A DNA stretch of 64,000 nucleotides from the NCBI RefSeq assembly GCF_036182465.1, contig NZ_CP108081.1, positions 5,208,001 to 5,272,000 on the forward strand, read 5' to 3'. Shown here piece after piece: positions 1-9,291 of the stretch. Each line of letters opens with the position of its first letter. Position 1 is the stretch's first letter. Under the pieces are notes generated by a model. The model was not told where the DNA came from, made no database searches, and was given only the letters and a program-made list of their open reading frames with translations. Source of the stretch: Streptomyces sp. NBC_00258. Its GTDB lineage: Bacteria > Actinomycetota > Actinomycetes > Streptomycetales > Streptomycetaceae. A program made the translations under genes and the position numbers.

Positions 1-93
1 CTCAACAAGATCCGGCGCCGGGGCATCATGGAGCGCGAGCAGCAGCCGCCCGTGCCGCCGCAGGGCTGGGTCGCCCCGGCGGTCGGGGCGTGA
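1..93 (+). CDS. C-terminal end of an unrecognised gene (partial)
   Basis: Thirty sense codons and a TGA stop continue a reading frame entering from the left edge. The peptide is basic, then rich in Gln and Pro, and ends PAVGA. I cannot assign a family from this tail. Its stop overlaps the GTG start of the next gene in a GTGA arrangement, so the two are probably one transcriptional unit with coupled translation. Confidence 0.55.
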   Translation, partial: LNKIRRRGIMEREQQPPVPPQGWVAPAVGA

Positions 94-611
94 CCGCGAT
101 GGCCACCACCGCCACCCCGGACCGGGACGCCGCGCGCGTCCCGGTCCGCGGGCTCACCGTCCTGTACGACGCGCAGTGCTCGCTCTGCGGCTTCCTGCGC
201 GACTGGCTCGTACGGCAGCGCCAGTTGGTGCCCCTGGACCTGGTGCCCGCCGGCTCGGAGGCCGCCATGCGGCGCTTCCCGGGGCTCGACCACGCGGCGA
301 CACTCGACGAGATCACCGTGATCGGCGACTCGGGCCAGGTCTACCGCGGCACCGCCGCCTGGATCGTCACCCTGTGGGCGCTGGCCGAGCACCGCCCGAC
401 GGCCCACCGGTTCAGCACCCCGGCCGGGGCACGGCTCGCGCGCGGCGCCGTCCTCGCCGCCGCCAAGTGGCGTGAGGGCCAGTGGGCACGCAGGCACGGC
501 GCCTGGGGCGGAGGCGCGTACTACGGGGCCGACGGATGGCAGTACACCCCGGCCACGGGCTGGACCTACAACGCGCCCGCCTGTGACAGCGGCACCTGCG
601 CGCCTCGTTAG
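90..611 (+). CDS. DCC-family thiol-disulfide oxidoreductase-like protein (DUF393)
   Basis: A 173-residue protein with the family signature near the N-terminus: Asp27, Cys30 and Cys33 form a D-x-x-C-x-x-C motif directly after a beta strand (LTVLYDAQCSLC). The DCC family is related to thioredoxin-like oxidoreductases, but the substrate is usually unknown. A second cysteine pair lies in the last ten residues (CDSGTC), which is additional to the core motif. There is no signal peptide, so it is predicted to be cytosolic. The GTG start overlaps the upstream stop; an in-frame ATG three codons later is an alternative. The TetR regulator begins 10 bases after the stop, suggesting an operon. The fold assignment is reasonable but the reaction is not known. 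Confidence 0.8.
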   Translation: MTAMATTATPDRDAARVPVRGLTVLYDAQCSLCGFLRDWLVRQRQLVPLDLVPAGSEAAMRRFPGLDHAATLDEITVIGDSGQVYRGTAAWIVTLWALAEHRPTAHRFSTPAGARLARGAVLAAAKWREGQWARRHGAWGGGAYYGADGWQYTPATGWTYNAPACDSGTCAPR

Positions 612-621
612 GCTCTCTCCC

Positions 622-1407
622 GTGCCAGCAGCGAAAGACAGTGCCAGTCGTCCGGACGGCCCCGCGGAGCCGGAAGGCCCCGCCCGGCCGTCCCGTACGC
701 CCGCCAAGAGCGAGCAGACCCGGGCCCTGATCCTGGAGACGGCGATGCGCCTGTTCCAGGAACGGGGCTACGAGAAGACGACCATGCGGGCCATCGCCAC
801 GGAGGCAGGGGTCTCCGTAGGCAACGCCTACTACTACTTCGCCGGCAAGGAGCACCTGATCCAGGGCTTCTACGACCGGCTCGCCGCCGAGCACCGGGCG
901 GCGGTCCGCGAAGTCCTGGACCAGGAGAAGGATCTGGAGGCGCGGATCGCCGGGGTGCTGAAGGCGTGGCTGGACGTGGCGACGCCGTACCACGAGTTCG
1001 CGGTGCAGTTCTTCAAGAACGCGGCCGATCCGGACAGCCCGCTCAGCCCGTTCTCCGCCGAGTCGGAGCACGCGCGCGTGGAGGCCATCGGGGTCTGCCG
1101 CGAGGTGCTGGCGGGCTCCAAGGCGAAGATCCCGGAGGAACTGCGGGAGGTGCTCCCCGAGCTGCTGTGGCTCTCCCAGATGGGTCTCGTCCTGTACTGG
1201 GTCTTCGACCGCACGGAGGGCCGCGAGCGCAGCTACCGGCTCGCCGAACGAGGTGCCCGCCTCACGTCGCTCGGCGTCTCACTGGCCCGCTTCCGAGTGC
1301 TGCGGCCGCTGGTCCGCGAGGTGCACGGGCTGTTCACGGACTTCCTGCCGGGGATGACGAACTCTGCTCCTGATCCGGCGGCACCGGGGGGCACGACAGC
1401 TTCCTGA
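622..1407 (+). CDS. TetR-family transcriptional regulator
   Basis: A 261-residue TetR-type repressor. After a Pro/Ala/Glu-rich leader of about 28 residues, a classic TetR DNA-binding domain spans roughly residues 30-76, with the helix-turn-helix around residues 53-72 (TMRAIATEAGVSVGNAYYYF). The rest is the helical ligand-binding and dimerisation domain, with no hint of the ligand. The GTG at 622 was chosen because the longer frame would run through the end of the DCC gene; the HTH is intact either way. Its 3' end overlaps that of the convergent binding-protein gene by about 74 bases. The target genes are not evident; the DCC gene is the simplest candidate. Confidence 0.85.
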   Translation: MPAAKDSASRPDGPAEPEGPARPSRTPAKSEQTRALILETAMRLFQERGYEKTTMRAIATEAGVSVGNAYYYFAGKEHLIQGFYDRLAAEHRAAVREVLDQEKDLEARIAGVLKAWLDVATPYHEFAVQFFKNAADPDSPLSPFSAESEHARVEAIGVCREVLAGSKAKIPEELREVLPELLWLSQMGLVLYWVFDRTEGRERSYRLAERGARLTSLGVSLARFRVLRPLVREVHGLFTDFLPGMTNSAPDPAAPGGTTAS

Positions 1408-4342
1408 GGGCCGTGGAGTCACCGGCCGCACGGCCGCACAGGGTCACGTCACGGAGCGTGGAGTCCCCGGGCGTCCGCGTCACCTCGTGGAGCCCGATGC
1501 CGTGGCCGCGCAGTTCGGGGTTCGACGCGTCCGCGTTCCGGAAGCTGATGTTCCCGACCTTTCCCGTGAACTCGATCGTATGCAGGACGGCCAGCACGGC
1601 GGGGGCGCGGCCGTTGCCGGGAACCCCGGCCTCCGCCGCGGCCGTGTGGAACGCCATCGCCGCATCGTGGGACAGGGCGAGGAAGCCTCCGTCGTCGATG
1701 GCGTCCCTGGTGTCGTTCAGGCGCCGGCCCTCGAAGAGCGGGTAGGCGAACGCGGCCGCCGCGCGACGGTGGAGGTCCGTTGTCCGGAGGTGCTTGTCGT
1801 ACGTCAGGGAGGTGTAGCGCAGCCGGCCTCCGTCGGGAAAGGTGATGTCCTCGTCCTCGAACGACTTCTTTTCCATGTCGTCCCCCGCCAGCACGGTGAC
1901 CGGGTGCTTCTCGCAGCCCGTGTGGTCCCTCAGCACCCTCATGAGGTTGCTGACGTGGCTCGCCCGGCCCGCCAGATAGACGATGTCGATCCGCTCGCCG
2001 CAGATCCTCTGGGCTGCCTCGTGCATGTCCGCGCTGGTGCCGGTGACCTCGTAGTCGACGCGCCGCCGCAGGGTGAAGTCGGCTGCCCGGAGTGCCAAGG
2101 TGCCGTACTTCGCCTGGTCGTTGCCGTAGGAGCTGCTGCCCGGGCCCTCGCCCTCGGCGGGCGCCAGGACCACCGCCGTTCGCTTCCCGGCCGTTCCCAG
2201 GGAGTTCACGAGGAGCGACGCCTCCTCCTGGTCGGTGGGGGCCATGCCGAAGTAGTTGCGGTACGTCGAGGCCAGGCCCGTGGCCGAGTTGGTGGTGCCG
2301 ATCACCGCCAGGCCCGCCTGCTGGAGCTGCCGCACGGCATCCGCGCTGTCCGGCGTGTGGATGCCCATGCCGACGACACCTACGACACTGGGATCCCAGC
2401 GGGCGTACTCGACGATCTTGGTGGCCATGGTCTTCTGGTCCGCCATGCCCGGACCACCGTTGGCGATCAGGATCCGCAGCTGCAGGTCGCTGTTGGTCTC
2501 TTCGGGGTTGTTCACAAGGTGCTGTGCCACGTACACGCCGGCCAGCTGGCGCAGAACGTCCACCGCGTCCCCCGGTTCGTGTTCCTTGGTGGTGAGCGCA
2601 CCGGCGAAGACCAGGGTGATGTGCTTCCTGTCCTCGTCGAGGGCCTCGTTCTCGGCCTTGATCGCGGCCTGCAGCTCCTTCAGGCCGACGCGTCGGCCGA
2701 GGCCGGCGTCGAGCAGCGGCGGATCGGACCCTTCGAGCAGCGGCCGGCCGGTGACCACCCCCACGCACTGGTCGTCGACCGTGCGCACCAGGTCACGGTT
2801 CCAGACGGTCTCCGGCGCGATGCAGTACCTGTCCTTCAGGCTCTCGTAGTAGACGCCGGCACCGGTCGTGGCGAAGACACACGTCGCGGCCAGGGTCCAC
2901 CGCGACCACAGCAGCCAGGGGCTGCGCCGTACGCGGTACGTGCTGCGTTCGTTGAACGGGGCGTTCGCGTCGTTGGTCCTCAGGAGGGGCCCCGTCAGGG
3001 ACACCGGCAGGATCCAGGGCAACGCCGCGTTCAGGCTCGGTGCCTGACCTGTACGCAGACTGCGGGCCACCCATGCCTCGTAGAGCCTCGCCGGCTCGCG
3101 GCGGTAGGCGTCCGGTGACGGCAGTGGGAGCAGGGTGCGCTCGCGCAGGCCGGCCAGGTCCCCGTGGGCGACGCCGGCGACCACCAGCAGCGGGTCCTGC
3201 TCGCTGCGGCGGCTGCGTACGTCGCTGATCGCCCGGACGAAGGGCAGCGCTCCGTTGGCCCGGGTGGCCCGTGGGATCAGCAGCAGCGGGGGGACCGTGC
3301 GTTTGCGGTGCCTGAGGTCCCAGGCCGGGCGGTGGTTCTCCCGCAGGTCCTCCAGCAGGGCGAGGGTGCGCAGTTGGAGGCAGAACTGGCGGGCCGACTC
3401 CCGGGCCGAGGTCCCGCATCCGGTGTCCCCGCCGTCCCCGGTGTCGCCGGGCCCGACGGCGGTGAGCATCTGGCGGATCACGTCGACGGCGCGGTCCTCC
3501 AGCGTGGCGCGGGACTGCCGGGGATGCCACAGCGACCAGACCGGAGCCGTGGTGCCCGGCATCAGCGGGAAGGTGGTGGTGGCGAACCAACGGCAGCCGG
3601 ACCCGAGCCACAGCGGAGGCAGCCGGCGCCGGATCAGACAGCCCACCGCCGGCACCGACAGGACCGCCAGCACGGCGGCCGCCAGCGGCCAGGCGTCCAC
3701 CTTGGCGGCCAGGACGCCCAGGGCGGCGACCACCGCGGCGCCCAGCACGGTCGCCGGGCTCAGCATCGTCCCCAACTGCCGCCAGAACCCGTCCGGTTCC
3801 GGCCGGGTGGCCGGCTGCCAGCGCCGCCGCGTCAGCCGGGTCACGGCCGCGCGCGGGTCGGGGGCCCGGTCGCTCTCCGGCATCTCGTCCAGGACCTGGT
3901 CCAGCGCGGCCATCAGCCGGGACCGCGGCATCCGGTACGGACGGTACTGGGAGCGGTTGTGGTTCTCCCACACCCCCTCGGACACGTCCTTCACCAACGC
4001 GGTCGTCGCCGCGTACGTCTGGTCGTCCAGGCGGAGTCCGCCCTCCGGCGGTGTGTCCGAGGGCTCCGGCGGGTGACCGCGGTCCGCGGGCGGGTCCATA
4101 CTGCGGCACAGCAGCCAGCGGGGCTTCTGGGCCCGGTGCAACAGGTCGACGAGTTCCCTCACCCCGTCGTCGTGCCGGCCCTCCGGGTCCTGCCCGGCCG
4201 CGTGCAGGACCACCACCGGCATCGGGCCCCGGCGCTGTGCGTAGCCGTCGATCAGTTCCTCGCACAGGTCCAGGACCAGCGCGCCGGCGTCACTCGGCAC
4301 CGACCCCCGCCACACGTCCTTGCTGCGCTGGCGCAGTCCCAC
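1334..4342 (-). CDS. Large membrane-tethered protein with ABC-type (LivK-like) periplasmic-binding domain
   Basis: A 1002-residue protein, more than twice the length of a normal solute-binding protein. Residues about 1-196 are soluble and charged. A hydrophobic hairpin lies at about 197-236, a second soluble region at about 240-475, and a single membrane segment at about 478-498. The rest, from about 520, resembles type I periplasmic-binding proteins of the branched-chain amino acid group (strands such as VVGVVGMG, AVIGTTNSA, TAVVLAPAEG). The likely topology places both N-terminal regions in the cytosol and the binding domain outside, so it looks like a sensor or receptor rather than a free transporter subunit. 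I see no Walker A motif, kinase or permease. GTG start with a G-rich sequence about seven bases upstream. No partner transporter genes are adjacent. Ligand and cytosolic function are unknown. Confidence 0.75.
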   Translation of the reverse strand: MGLRQRSKDVWRGSVPSDAGALVLDLCEELIDGYAQRRGPMPVVVLHAAGQDPEGRHDDGVRELVDLLHRAQKPRWLLCRSMDPPADRGHPPEPSDTPPEGGLRLDDQTYAATTALVKDVSEGVWENHNRSQYRPYRMPRSRLMAALDQVLDEMPESDRAPDPRAAVTRLTRRRWQPATRPEPDGFWRQLGTMLSPATVLGAAVVAALGVLAAKVDAWPLAAAVLAVLSVPAVGCLIRRRLPPLWLGSGCRWFATTTFPLMPGTTAPVWSLWHPRQSRATLEDRAVDVIRQMLTAVGPGDTGDGGDTGCGTSARESARQFCLQLRTLALLEDLRENHRPAWDLRHRKRTVPPLLLIPRATRANGALPFVRAISDVRSRRSEQDPLLVVAGVAHGDLAGLRERTLLPLPSPDAYRREPARLYEAWVARSLRTGQAPSLNAALPWILPVSLTGPLLRTNDANAPFNERSTYRVRRSPWLLWSRWTLAATCVFATTGAGVYYESLKDRYCIAPETVWNRDLVRTVDDQCVGVVTGRPLLEGSDPPLLDAGLGRRVGLKELQAAIKAENEALDEDRKHITLVFAGALTTKEHEPGDAVDVLRQLAGVYVAQHLVNNPEETNSDLQLRILIANGGPGMADQKTMATKIVEYARWDPSVVGVVGMGIHTPDSADAVRQLQQAGLAVIGTTNSATGLASTYRNYFGMAPTDQEEASLLVNSLGTAGKRTAVVLAPAEGEGPGSSSYGNDQAKYGTLALRAADFTLRRRVDYEVTGTSADMHEAAQRICGERIDIVYLAGRASHVSNLMRVLRDHTGCEKHPVTVLAGDDMEKKSFEDEDITFPDGGRLRYTSLTYDKHLRTTDLHRRAAAAFAYPLFEGRRLNDTRDAIDDGGFLALSHDAAMAFHTAAAEAGVPGNGRAPAVLAVLHTIEFTGKVGNISFRNADASNPELRGHGIGLHEVTRTPGDSTLRDVTLCGRAAGDSTALRKLSCPPVPPDQEQSSSSPAGSP

Positions 4343-4493
4343 TCCGCCGCCCCCCGTTCCGCCGGGCTCCGCCCCGGAGGCACCGCGCGACCGGGTTACG
4401 GGGGACCGTAGGACCGCCCCGGACCTCGCGTGGCGGGTTCCCCGCGCCGGTCACCCGATCGAGCGGCACCGGCGCGGGAGCCCGCCGCGGCGG

Positions 4494-6920
4494 TCAGTTC
4501 ACGGCGTCCACCTCGTCCTCCGCCAGCTCCACGTCGTACACCAGCGGTTCGGCGCCGACCATCACGTGCCGGGCGCGGGAGGGGTGCTCGGCGGCCGTCA
4601 CGGCCAGCAGGTACGAGCCCGCGGAGGGCACCGTGACGATGTACGAGCCGTCGGCCAGCGACGTCACCCGGTCGAGCTGACGGCCGCCCTTGGAGAGCAG
4701 GGTCAGCGCGGCGCCCTCGACGGGTGCGCCGTCCGGGGTGCGGACGAAGCCGTGGACCACGGTCGAACCGCCGTCGGCGTCGGGCACGCGCGCGTGGGGC
4801 TCGGCAGCCTCCTCCTCGCGGGGCTCGACCGCCAGATGCGGCAGCCGCTTCTCCAGACCGGCGGGCAGCCACCAGTTGGAGTTCCCCAGGAGGTGCATCG
4901 CGGCCGGCACCAGCGCCGTACGCAGGATGAACGCGTCCAGTGCGACCGCCGCCGCGAGCCCGATGCCCGCCATCGCGCCCTCCATGTCGCCGCTGAGGAC
5001 GAACGCGGAGAAGACGCAGATCATGATCAGGGCCGCGCAGTTGATGACCCGGCTGGTCTCGGCTAGGCCGACCCGGACCGCCCGCGCGTTGTCCTTGGTG
5101 TGCACCCATTCCTCGTGCATGCGGCTCACCAGGAACACCTGGTAGTCCATCGAGAGCCCGAAGAGCAGCGACAGCATGATGACCGGCAGGAAGGCGGTGA
5201 TCGGCCCCTCCTTGCCGAGGCCGAGGAGTCCCGTGCCCCAGCCCCACTGGAAGATCGCGACGAGCACTCCGAAGGACGCGGCGGCCGCGATCAGGTTCAT
5301 CAGGGCTGCCGTCAGCGGCACCACCAGGGAGCGGAAGGCCACCATCAGCAGCAGGAAGCCGAGTGTGATGATCGCCGCGACGAAGTACGGCAGCCGGTCC
5401 CCCGTGACGGCCGCGAAGTCCTTGAAGACGGCGGTCACTCCGCCCACGTGGGCCTCGGTTCCGGACTCCGGGATCACGTCGTCCCGCAGCCGGTCGATCA
5501 ACTGGTCCGTCTTCTCGGACTGCGGTGACGTGGTGGGCACGACCTGGATCACCGTGACGCCCTGGGAGGGCGGCGCGGCCGCGACCTGGGCGACGCCCTC
5601 GGTCGAGCGGATGGTCGACACCAGCGCGTCCGTGTCACCGCCGTCCACGACCACCTGGAGCGGGCCGTTGAAGCCGGGCCCGAAGCCCTCGGCGAGCAGG
5701 TCGTACGCCTGGCGCGTCGTCGTCGAGTCCTTGTGGTTGCCCTGGTCGGTGGCGCCGAGCCGGATCGACAGGACGGGCAGCGCGAGGATCACCATCACGA
5801 CCAGTGCCCCGGCGGCGATCGAACGCGGCCGCTTCTGCACGTACATGGACCAGCGTGCCGCGAGGCCGCTCGCCTCGGCCGGCTCCGGTCCCGTCTCGGC
5901 GAGCCTGCGCCGCTGCTTGCGGCTGAGGACGCGCATGCCGAGCATGCCGAGGAGCGCGGGCAGCAGAGTGGTCGCGGCGAGGACGCTGAGTACGACGGTC
6001 AGCGAGGTCGCGACGACCACGCCGTCCAGGAAACGCATGTTCATCACGAGCATTCCGGCGAGCGCGATGCACACCGTGCCGCCCGCGAACAGCACGGCGC
6101 GGCCCGAGGTGTTGAGGGCCGTGACGGCGGACTCCTCGGGCTTCATGCCGCGCAGGATGCCCCGGCGGTGCCGCGTCACGATGAACAGCGCGTAGTCGAT
6201 GCCCACGCCGAGACCGATCAACGAGCCGAGCAGCGGGGCCACTTCGGGCACGTCGGTGACATGGCTGAGCAGTGAGGTCGCCATCAGGCCGGTGCCGAGG
6301 GCCGCGATCGCGACGACGAGCGGCAGCAGCATCGCGAAGAGCGAGCCGAAGGCGAGGAAGAGGACGACCGCCGCGGCCATGATGCCGACCATCTCGGCGA
6401 TACCGGTGGGCGGTTCCTGGATCCGGGTGATCGCCTGGCCGCCCAGCTCCACCTGGAGGCCGGCTCGTTCGGCGTCCTGTGACGTGTCTACGACGTCCTG
6501 GACCAGCTCCTTGGGGACACCGTTCGCCTGCTCGGTGAAGGTCACCTGGGCGTAGGCGATCCGCCCGTTCTCACTGATCTGTGTGGCTCCCTGGGCGGCG
6601 TACGGGCTGCTGACGTCGCCGACGCCCTTCATGCGCCCGATCTCCTCAAGGGCGGGCTCGATCCGGGAGCGTACGGAATCGTCCCGTACGGATCCGTCGT
6701 CGACCTTCCACACCACCGTGTCGGTGTCGCCCGACCGCTCCGGGAAGGCCTTCTCCATCAGGTCGTACGCGCGCGTGGAGTCCGTGTTCGGAAGGGTGAA
6801 GGTGTCCGCGTAGTTCGTGCCCGCGGCGGATCCCGCGAAGCCCAGCCCCAACAGCGCCCCCACCCACAACAACAGGACCACCAGCCGGTGCCGATAGCAC
6901 CACCGTGCCAATGTCGTCAC
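4494..6920 (-). CDS. MMPL/RND-family membrane transporter with C-terminal carboxypeptidase-regulatory-like domain
   Basis: An 808-residue transporter of the MMPL family, proton-driven exporters of lipids or other hydrophobic compounds in actinobacteria. It has the usual layout: a first membrane helix at about 12-32, an extracytoplasmic loop, a block of five helices at about 170-340, one near 370, a second loop, and a second block at about 510-700. The charged membrane residues of the second block are retained (SMDYQVFL). After a normal MMPL end there is an extra domain of about 80 residues (HGFVRTPDGAPVEGAALTLL onward). It resembles the carboxypeptidase-regulatory or transthyretin-like beta-sandwich, which is not part of the standard family. 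It is divergent from the two-component system. The exported substrate is unknown. Confidence 0.88.
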   Translation of the reverse strand: MTTLARWCYRHRLVVLLLWVGALLGLGFAGSAAGTNYADTFTLPNTDSTRAYDLMEKAFPERSGDTDTVVWKVDDGSVRDDSVRSRIEPALEEIGRMKGVGDVSSPYAAQGATQISENGRIAYAQVTFTEQANGVPKELVQDVVDTSQDAERAGLQVELGGQAITRIQEPPTGIAEMVGIMAAAVVLFLAFGSLFAMLLPLVVAIAALGTGLMATSLLSHVTDVPEVAPLLGSLIGLGVGIDYALFIVTRHRRGILRGMKPEESAVTALNTSGRAVLFAGGTVCIALAGMLVMNMRFLDGVVVATSLTVVLSVLAATTLLPALLGMLGMRVLSRKQRRRLAETGPEPAEASGLAARWSMYVQKRPRSIAAGALVVMVILALPVLSIRLGATDQGNHKDSTTTRQAYDLLAEGFGPGFNGPLQVVVDGGDTDALVSTIRSTEGVAQVAAAPPSQGVTVIQVVPTTSPQSEKTDQLIDRLRDDVIPESGTEAHVGGVTAVFKDFAAVTGDRLPYFVAAIITLGFLLLMVAFRSLVVPLTAALMNLIAAAASFGVLVAIFQWGWGTGLLGLGKEGPITAFLPVIMLSLLFGLSMDYQVFLVSRMHEEWVHTKDNARAVRVGLAETSRVINCAALIMICVFSAFVLSGDMEGAMAGIGLAAAVALDAFILRTALVPAAMHLLGNSNWWLPAGLEKRLPHLAVEPREEEAAEPHARVPDADGGSTVVHGFVRTPDGAPVEGAALTLLSKGGRQLDRVTSLADGSYIVTVPSAGSYLLAVTAAEHPSRARHVMVGAEPLVYDVELAEDEVDAVN

Positions 6921-7066
6921 GCCTCAACGCCCCTTAGTCGGTTGTCGGTTGGTCCCCCAGGTCCTGCGGATCAGCATCGGGGTGGCGCGCACCCGTGGAC
7001 ACGACTCGGCCATGACTCACAAGGAACTCCAAAGCACGACCCGCCCCCGTTGTCGGTGCCCGCGCC

Positions 7067-7078
7067 GATACTGGGGAC
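7067..7078 (+). promoter_or_regulatory. Probable -10 element of a leaderless promoter for the response-regulator gene
   Basis: GATACT is followed by six bases and then the ATG of the response regulator, which places the expected transcription start at or beside the start codon. No ribosome binding site precedes that ATG. No convincing -35 hexamer sits at 17-19 bp. Confidence 0.45.
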
Positions 7079-7768
7079 ATGACCGCTCACGAGGGGGCGA
7101 CCGTCCTGGTCGTCGAGGACGAACCGAGCATCGCGGACGTCCTGGCCATCGCTCTGCGCTACCACCGCTTCGAGGTGATGACGGCAGGGACCGTGCGCCA
7201 GGCGCTGACGCTGGCCGAGCGCACCCGCCCGGACGCCGCGCTCCTCGACGTGATGCTCCCGGACGGCGACGGCCGGGCGCTGGGCCGCGAACTGCGCGCG
7301 AAACAGCCCGACCTGGCCCTGGTGTTCCTCACCGCGAGGGACGCGCCCACCGAGATCGTCGGCGCGCTCTCCTTCGGCGACGACTACATCACCAAGCCGT
7401 TCAACATCGACGAGGTGATCGCCCGCATCACCGCGGTCCTGCGCCGCACCCGCCCGGCGGACGTCCTCCCCGAGCGCCCGCCCCTGCGCTACGGAGACCT
7501 GGAGCTGGACGAGACGACGTACTCGGTGCACCGCGCGGGCCGCTCGGTCGAACTCACCCCCACCGAGTACGCGCTCCTGCGCTTCCTCGTGCGCAACGGC
7601 GGCCGGATCGTCCCCAAGGAGCAGCTCCTGCGCCACGTCTGGCAGTACGAGCACTCGGCCGAGTCGACCGTCGTGGAGACGTACATCAGCTATCTGCGGC
7701 GCAAGCTCGACGCCCTCGGCGCCCCGGTGATCACGACACGCCGGGGCGTCGGATACGGGCTCGCATGA
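7079..7768 (+). CDS. OmpR/PhoB-family response regulator
   Basis: A 229-residue DNA-binding response regulator. The receiver domain (about residues 7-120) has the acidic pocket (VEDEPS), the phosphoacceptor Asp57 in LLDVMLPDGDG, the conserved Thr/Ala of FLTARD and the Lys of TKPFN. The C-terminal winged-helix domain (about 130-228) has the OmpR signature (LTPTEYALLRFLVRN, VETYISYLRRKLD, RGVGYGLA). It is translationally coupled to the downstream sensor kinase by an ATGA overlap, so the two are a cognate pair. The MMPL exporter, transcribed divergently 158 bp away, is the most obvious target, but that is an inference. Confidence 0.95.
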   Translation: MTAHEGATVLVVEDEPSIADVLAIALRYHRFEVMTAGTVRQALTLAERTRPDAALLDVMLPDGDGRALGRELRAKQPDLALVFLTARDAPTEIVGALSFGDDYITKPFNIDEVIARITAVLRRTRPADVLPERPPLRYGDLELDETTYSVHRAGRSVELTPTEYALLRFLVRNGGRIVPKEQLLRHVWQYEHSAESTVVETYISYLRRKLDALGAPVITTRRGVGYGLA

Positions 7769-9204
7769 TCTGCCGCAAGCACAGCCGTGGCATCCACTCG
7801 CTGCGTGGCAAGCTGACGCTGGCCAACGTGGCACTGCTGGCGCTCGGCATCATCGTGGCGACGGCGGTCAGCCTGATGGGCATGCGGTACTACCTGCTGG
7901 ACCAGGTCGACTCGGAACTGCTCAAGACACGGGACTCGCTGGGGAGTACGCAGCTCACGGCGCGGCAGATCGACTCGATGAGCGCCCTGGCCTTCGTCCG
8001 CGAGGGGAAGATCCCCGAATCGCAGGGGCCGCCGAACTCGGACTCCCTCTTCGCCCTGGTCGACACCACCGGACACACCCTCACGATCGGCACCTTCGAA
8101 CCGACGGACAACCAGCGGGCGCTGGCCGCGGCCGTGGACGACCCCCGGTCCCTCACCGGCGACGCCGAGCCACGGGACGTGAGCGTGGACGGCACCCCGT
8201 ACCGGGTCATAGGCATCTCCCTCACGGACGGCACGACCATCCTGCTGGCCACCTCGACGGACGCCCTGCACAAGGGCATGGCCAAGGCCCTCAAGCTCGA
8301 TCTGACCTTCGGTGTCCTGCTGTTGGCGCTGCTCGCCGTACTGACCATGCTCAGCGTGAGCCGTCGGCTGCGCCCCCTGGAGGACATGGTCGAGACGTCG
8401 TCGGCGATCGCCGAGGGGGATCTGGCCCGGCGGGTGCCCTCAAGCCATCACCCGACCCAGGAGGTCGAGCAGCTGCGGCTCGCCCTCAACTCGATGCTCC
8501 ACCAGGTCGAGTCGGCGTATCGCACCCGTGAGCGGAGCGCCACGCAACTGCGCCGCTTCGTCGCGGACGCCTCCCACGAACTGCGTACGCCGCTGTCGGC
8601 GATCCGCGGCTACCTCCAGCTGTACGACAAGGGCATGCTGCGCGAGCCGGGCGAGCGCAAGCGGGCCTGGGACCGGATGACCGGTGAGGCCGACCGCATG
8701 GCCCGCCTGGTCGACGAGCTGCTCACCCTGGCCCGCCTCGACCAGCAGCCCGAACTGCGCTTCAAGAACGTCGACCTGAGCCGTCTCGTGCGCGACGCGG
8801 CCGAGGATCTTCGCGCCCAGCAGCCCGAGCGGCCGGTGTCCGTGGGCGCCGACGGGGCCCTGCTGATACACGCCGACGAGTCGGGCCTGCGTCAGATCCT
8901 GGGAAACCTCGTGGCGAACGTACGGACGCACACGCCCGTGTCTGTCGCGGTCACGCTCGGTCTGGAGCGGGTCGACGGGGTCGTCCGGCTCTGTGTCGCC
9001 GACGAGGGGCCCGGTCTCGGCGAGGATGACGCCTCCCGCATCTTCGACCGGTTCTTCCGGGCGGGTGGGGGTGCGGGCAGTGGGCTCGGCATGGCCATCG
9101 TTCAGGGGGTGGCCGTGGCCCATGGGGGTGAGGTGGTGGTGCGGACGGCTCCGGGGGAGGGGCTGGCGGTGACGGTCACGTTGCCTGCGAAGGCTTGTGG
9201 TTGA
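7765..9204 (+). CDS. Sensor histidine kinase
   Basis: A 479-residue membrane histidine kinase, partner of the preceding response regulator. A first membrane helix (about 19-40) and a second (about 178-198) bracket an extracytoplasmic sensor region of about 135 residues without a recognisable ligand-binding motif. A HAMP linker follows. The phosphoacceptor is His271 in DASHELRTPLSAIRGY. The ATPase domain keeps the N box (GNLVANVRTHTP), a G1 box (VADEGPGLG) and a G2 box (GSGLGMAIVQGV). The normal N-box spacing is slightly divergent. The start is fixed by the ATGA overlap with the upstream stop. The signal is unknown. Confidence 0.94.
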   Translation: MICRKHSRGIHSLRGKLTLANVALLALGIIVATAVSLMGMRYYLLDQVDSELLKTRDSLGSTQLTARQIDSMSALAFVREGKIPESQGPPNSDSLFALVDTTGHTLTIGTFEPTDNQRALAAAVDDPRSLTGDAEPRDVSVDGTPYRVIGISLTDGTTILLATSTDALHKGMAKALKLDLTFGVLLLALLAVLTMLSVSRRLRPLEDMVETSSAIAEGDLARRVPSSHHPTQEVEQLRLALNSMLHQVESAYRTRERSATQLRRFVADASHELRTPLSAIRGYLQLYDKGMLREPGERKRAWDRMTGEADRMARLVDELLTLARLDQQPELRFKNVDLSRLVRDAAEDLRAQQPERPVSVGADGALLIHADESGLRQILGNLVANVRTHTPVSVAVTLGLERVDGVVRLCVADEGPGLGEDDASRIFDRFFRAGGGAGSGLGMAIVQGVAVAHGGEVVVRTAPGEGLAVTVTLPAKACG

Positions 9205-9243
9205 TTCTTCGGGGGCGAACGGTGCGTTGTGATCTGCAGGGCC

Positions 9244-9290
9244 GTGGGGGCTTGTCGCGCAGTTCCCCGCGCCCCTGAAAGGACAGGGGC
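9244..9290. repeat. Dispersed intergenic repeat, copy 1
   Basis: The block beginning GTGGGGGCTTGTCGCGCAG and containing TTCCCCGCGCCCCT recurs, in whole or part, at two other intergenic sites in this window. It contains complementary C-rich and G-rich stretches able to form a hairpin and lies between two convergent genes, where it may also serve as a terminator. Confidence 0.7.
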
Positions 9291-9291
9291 G

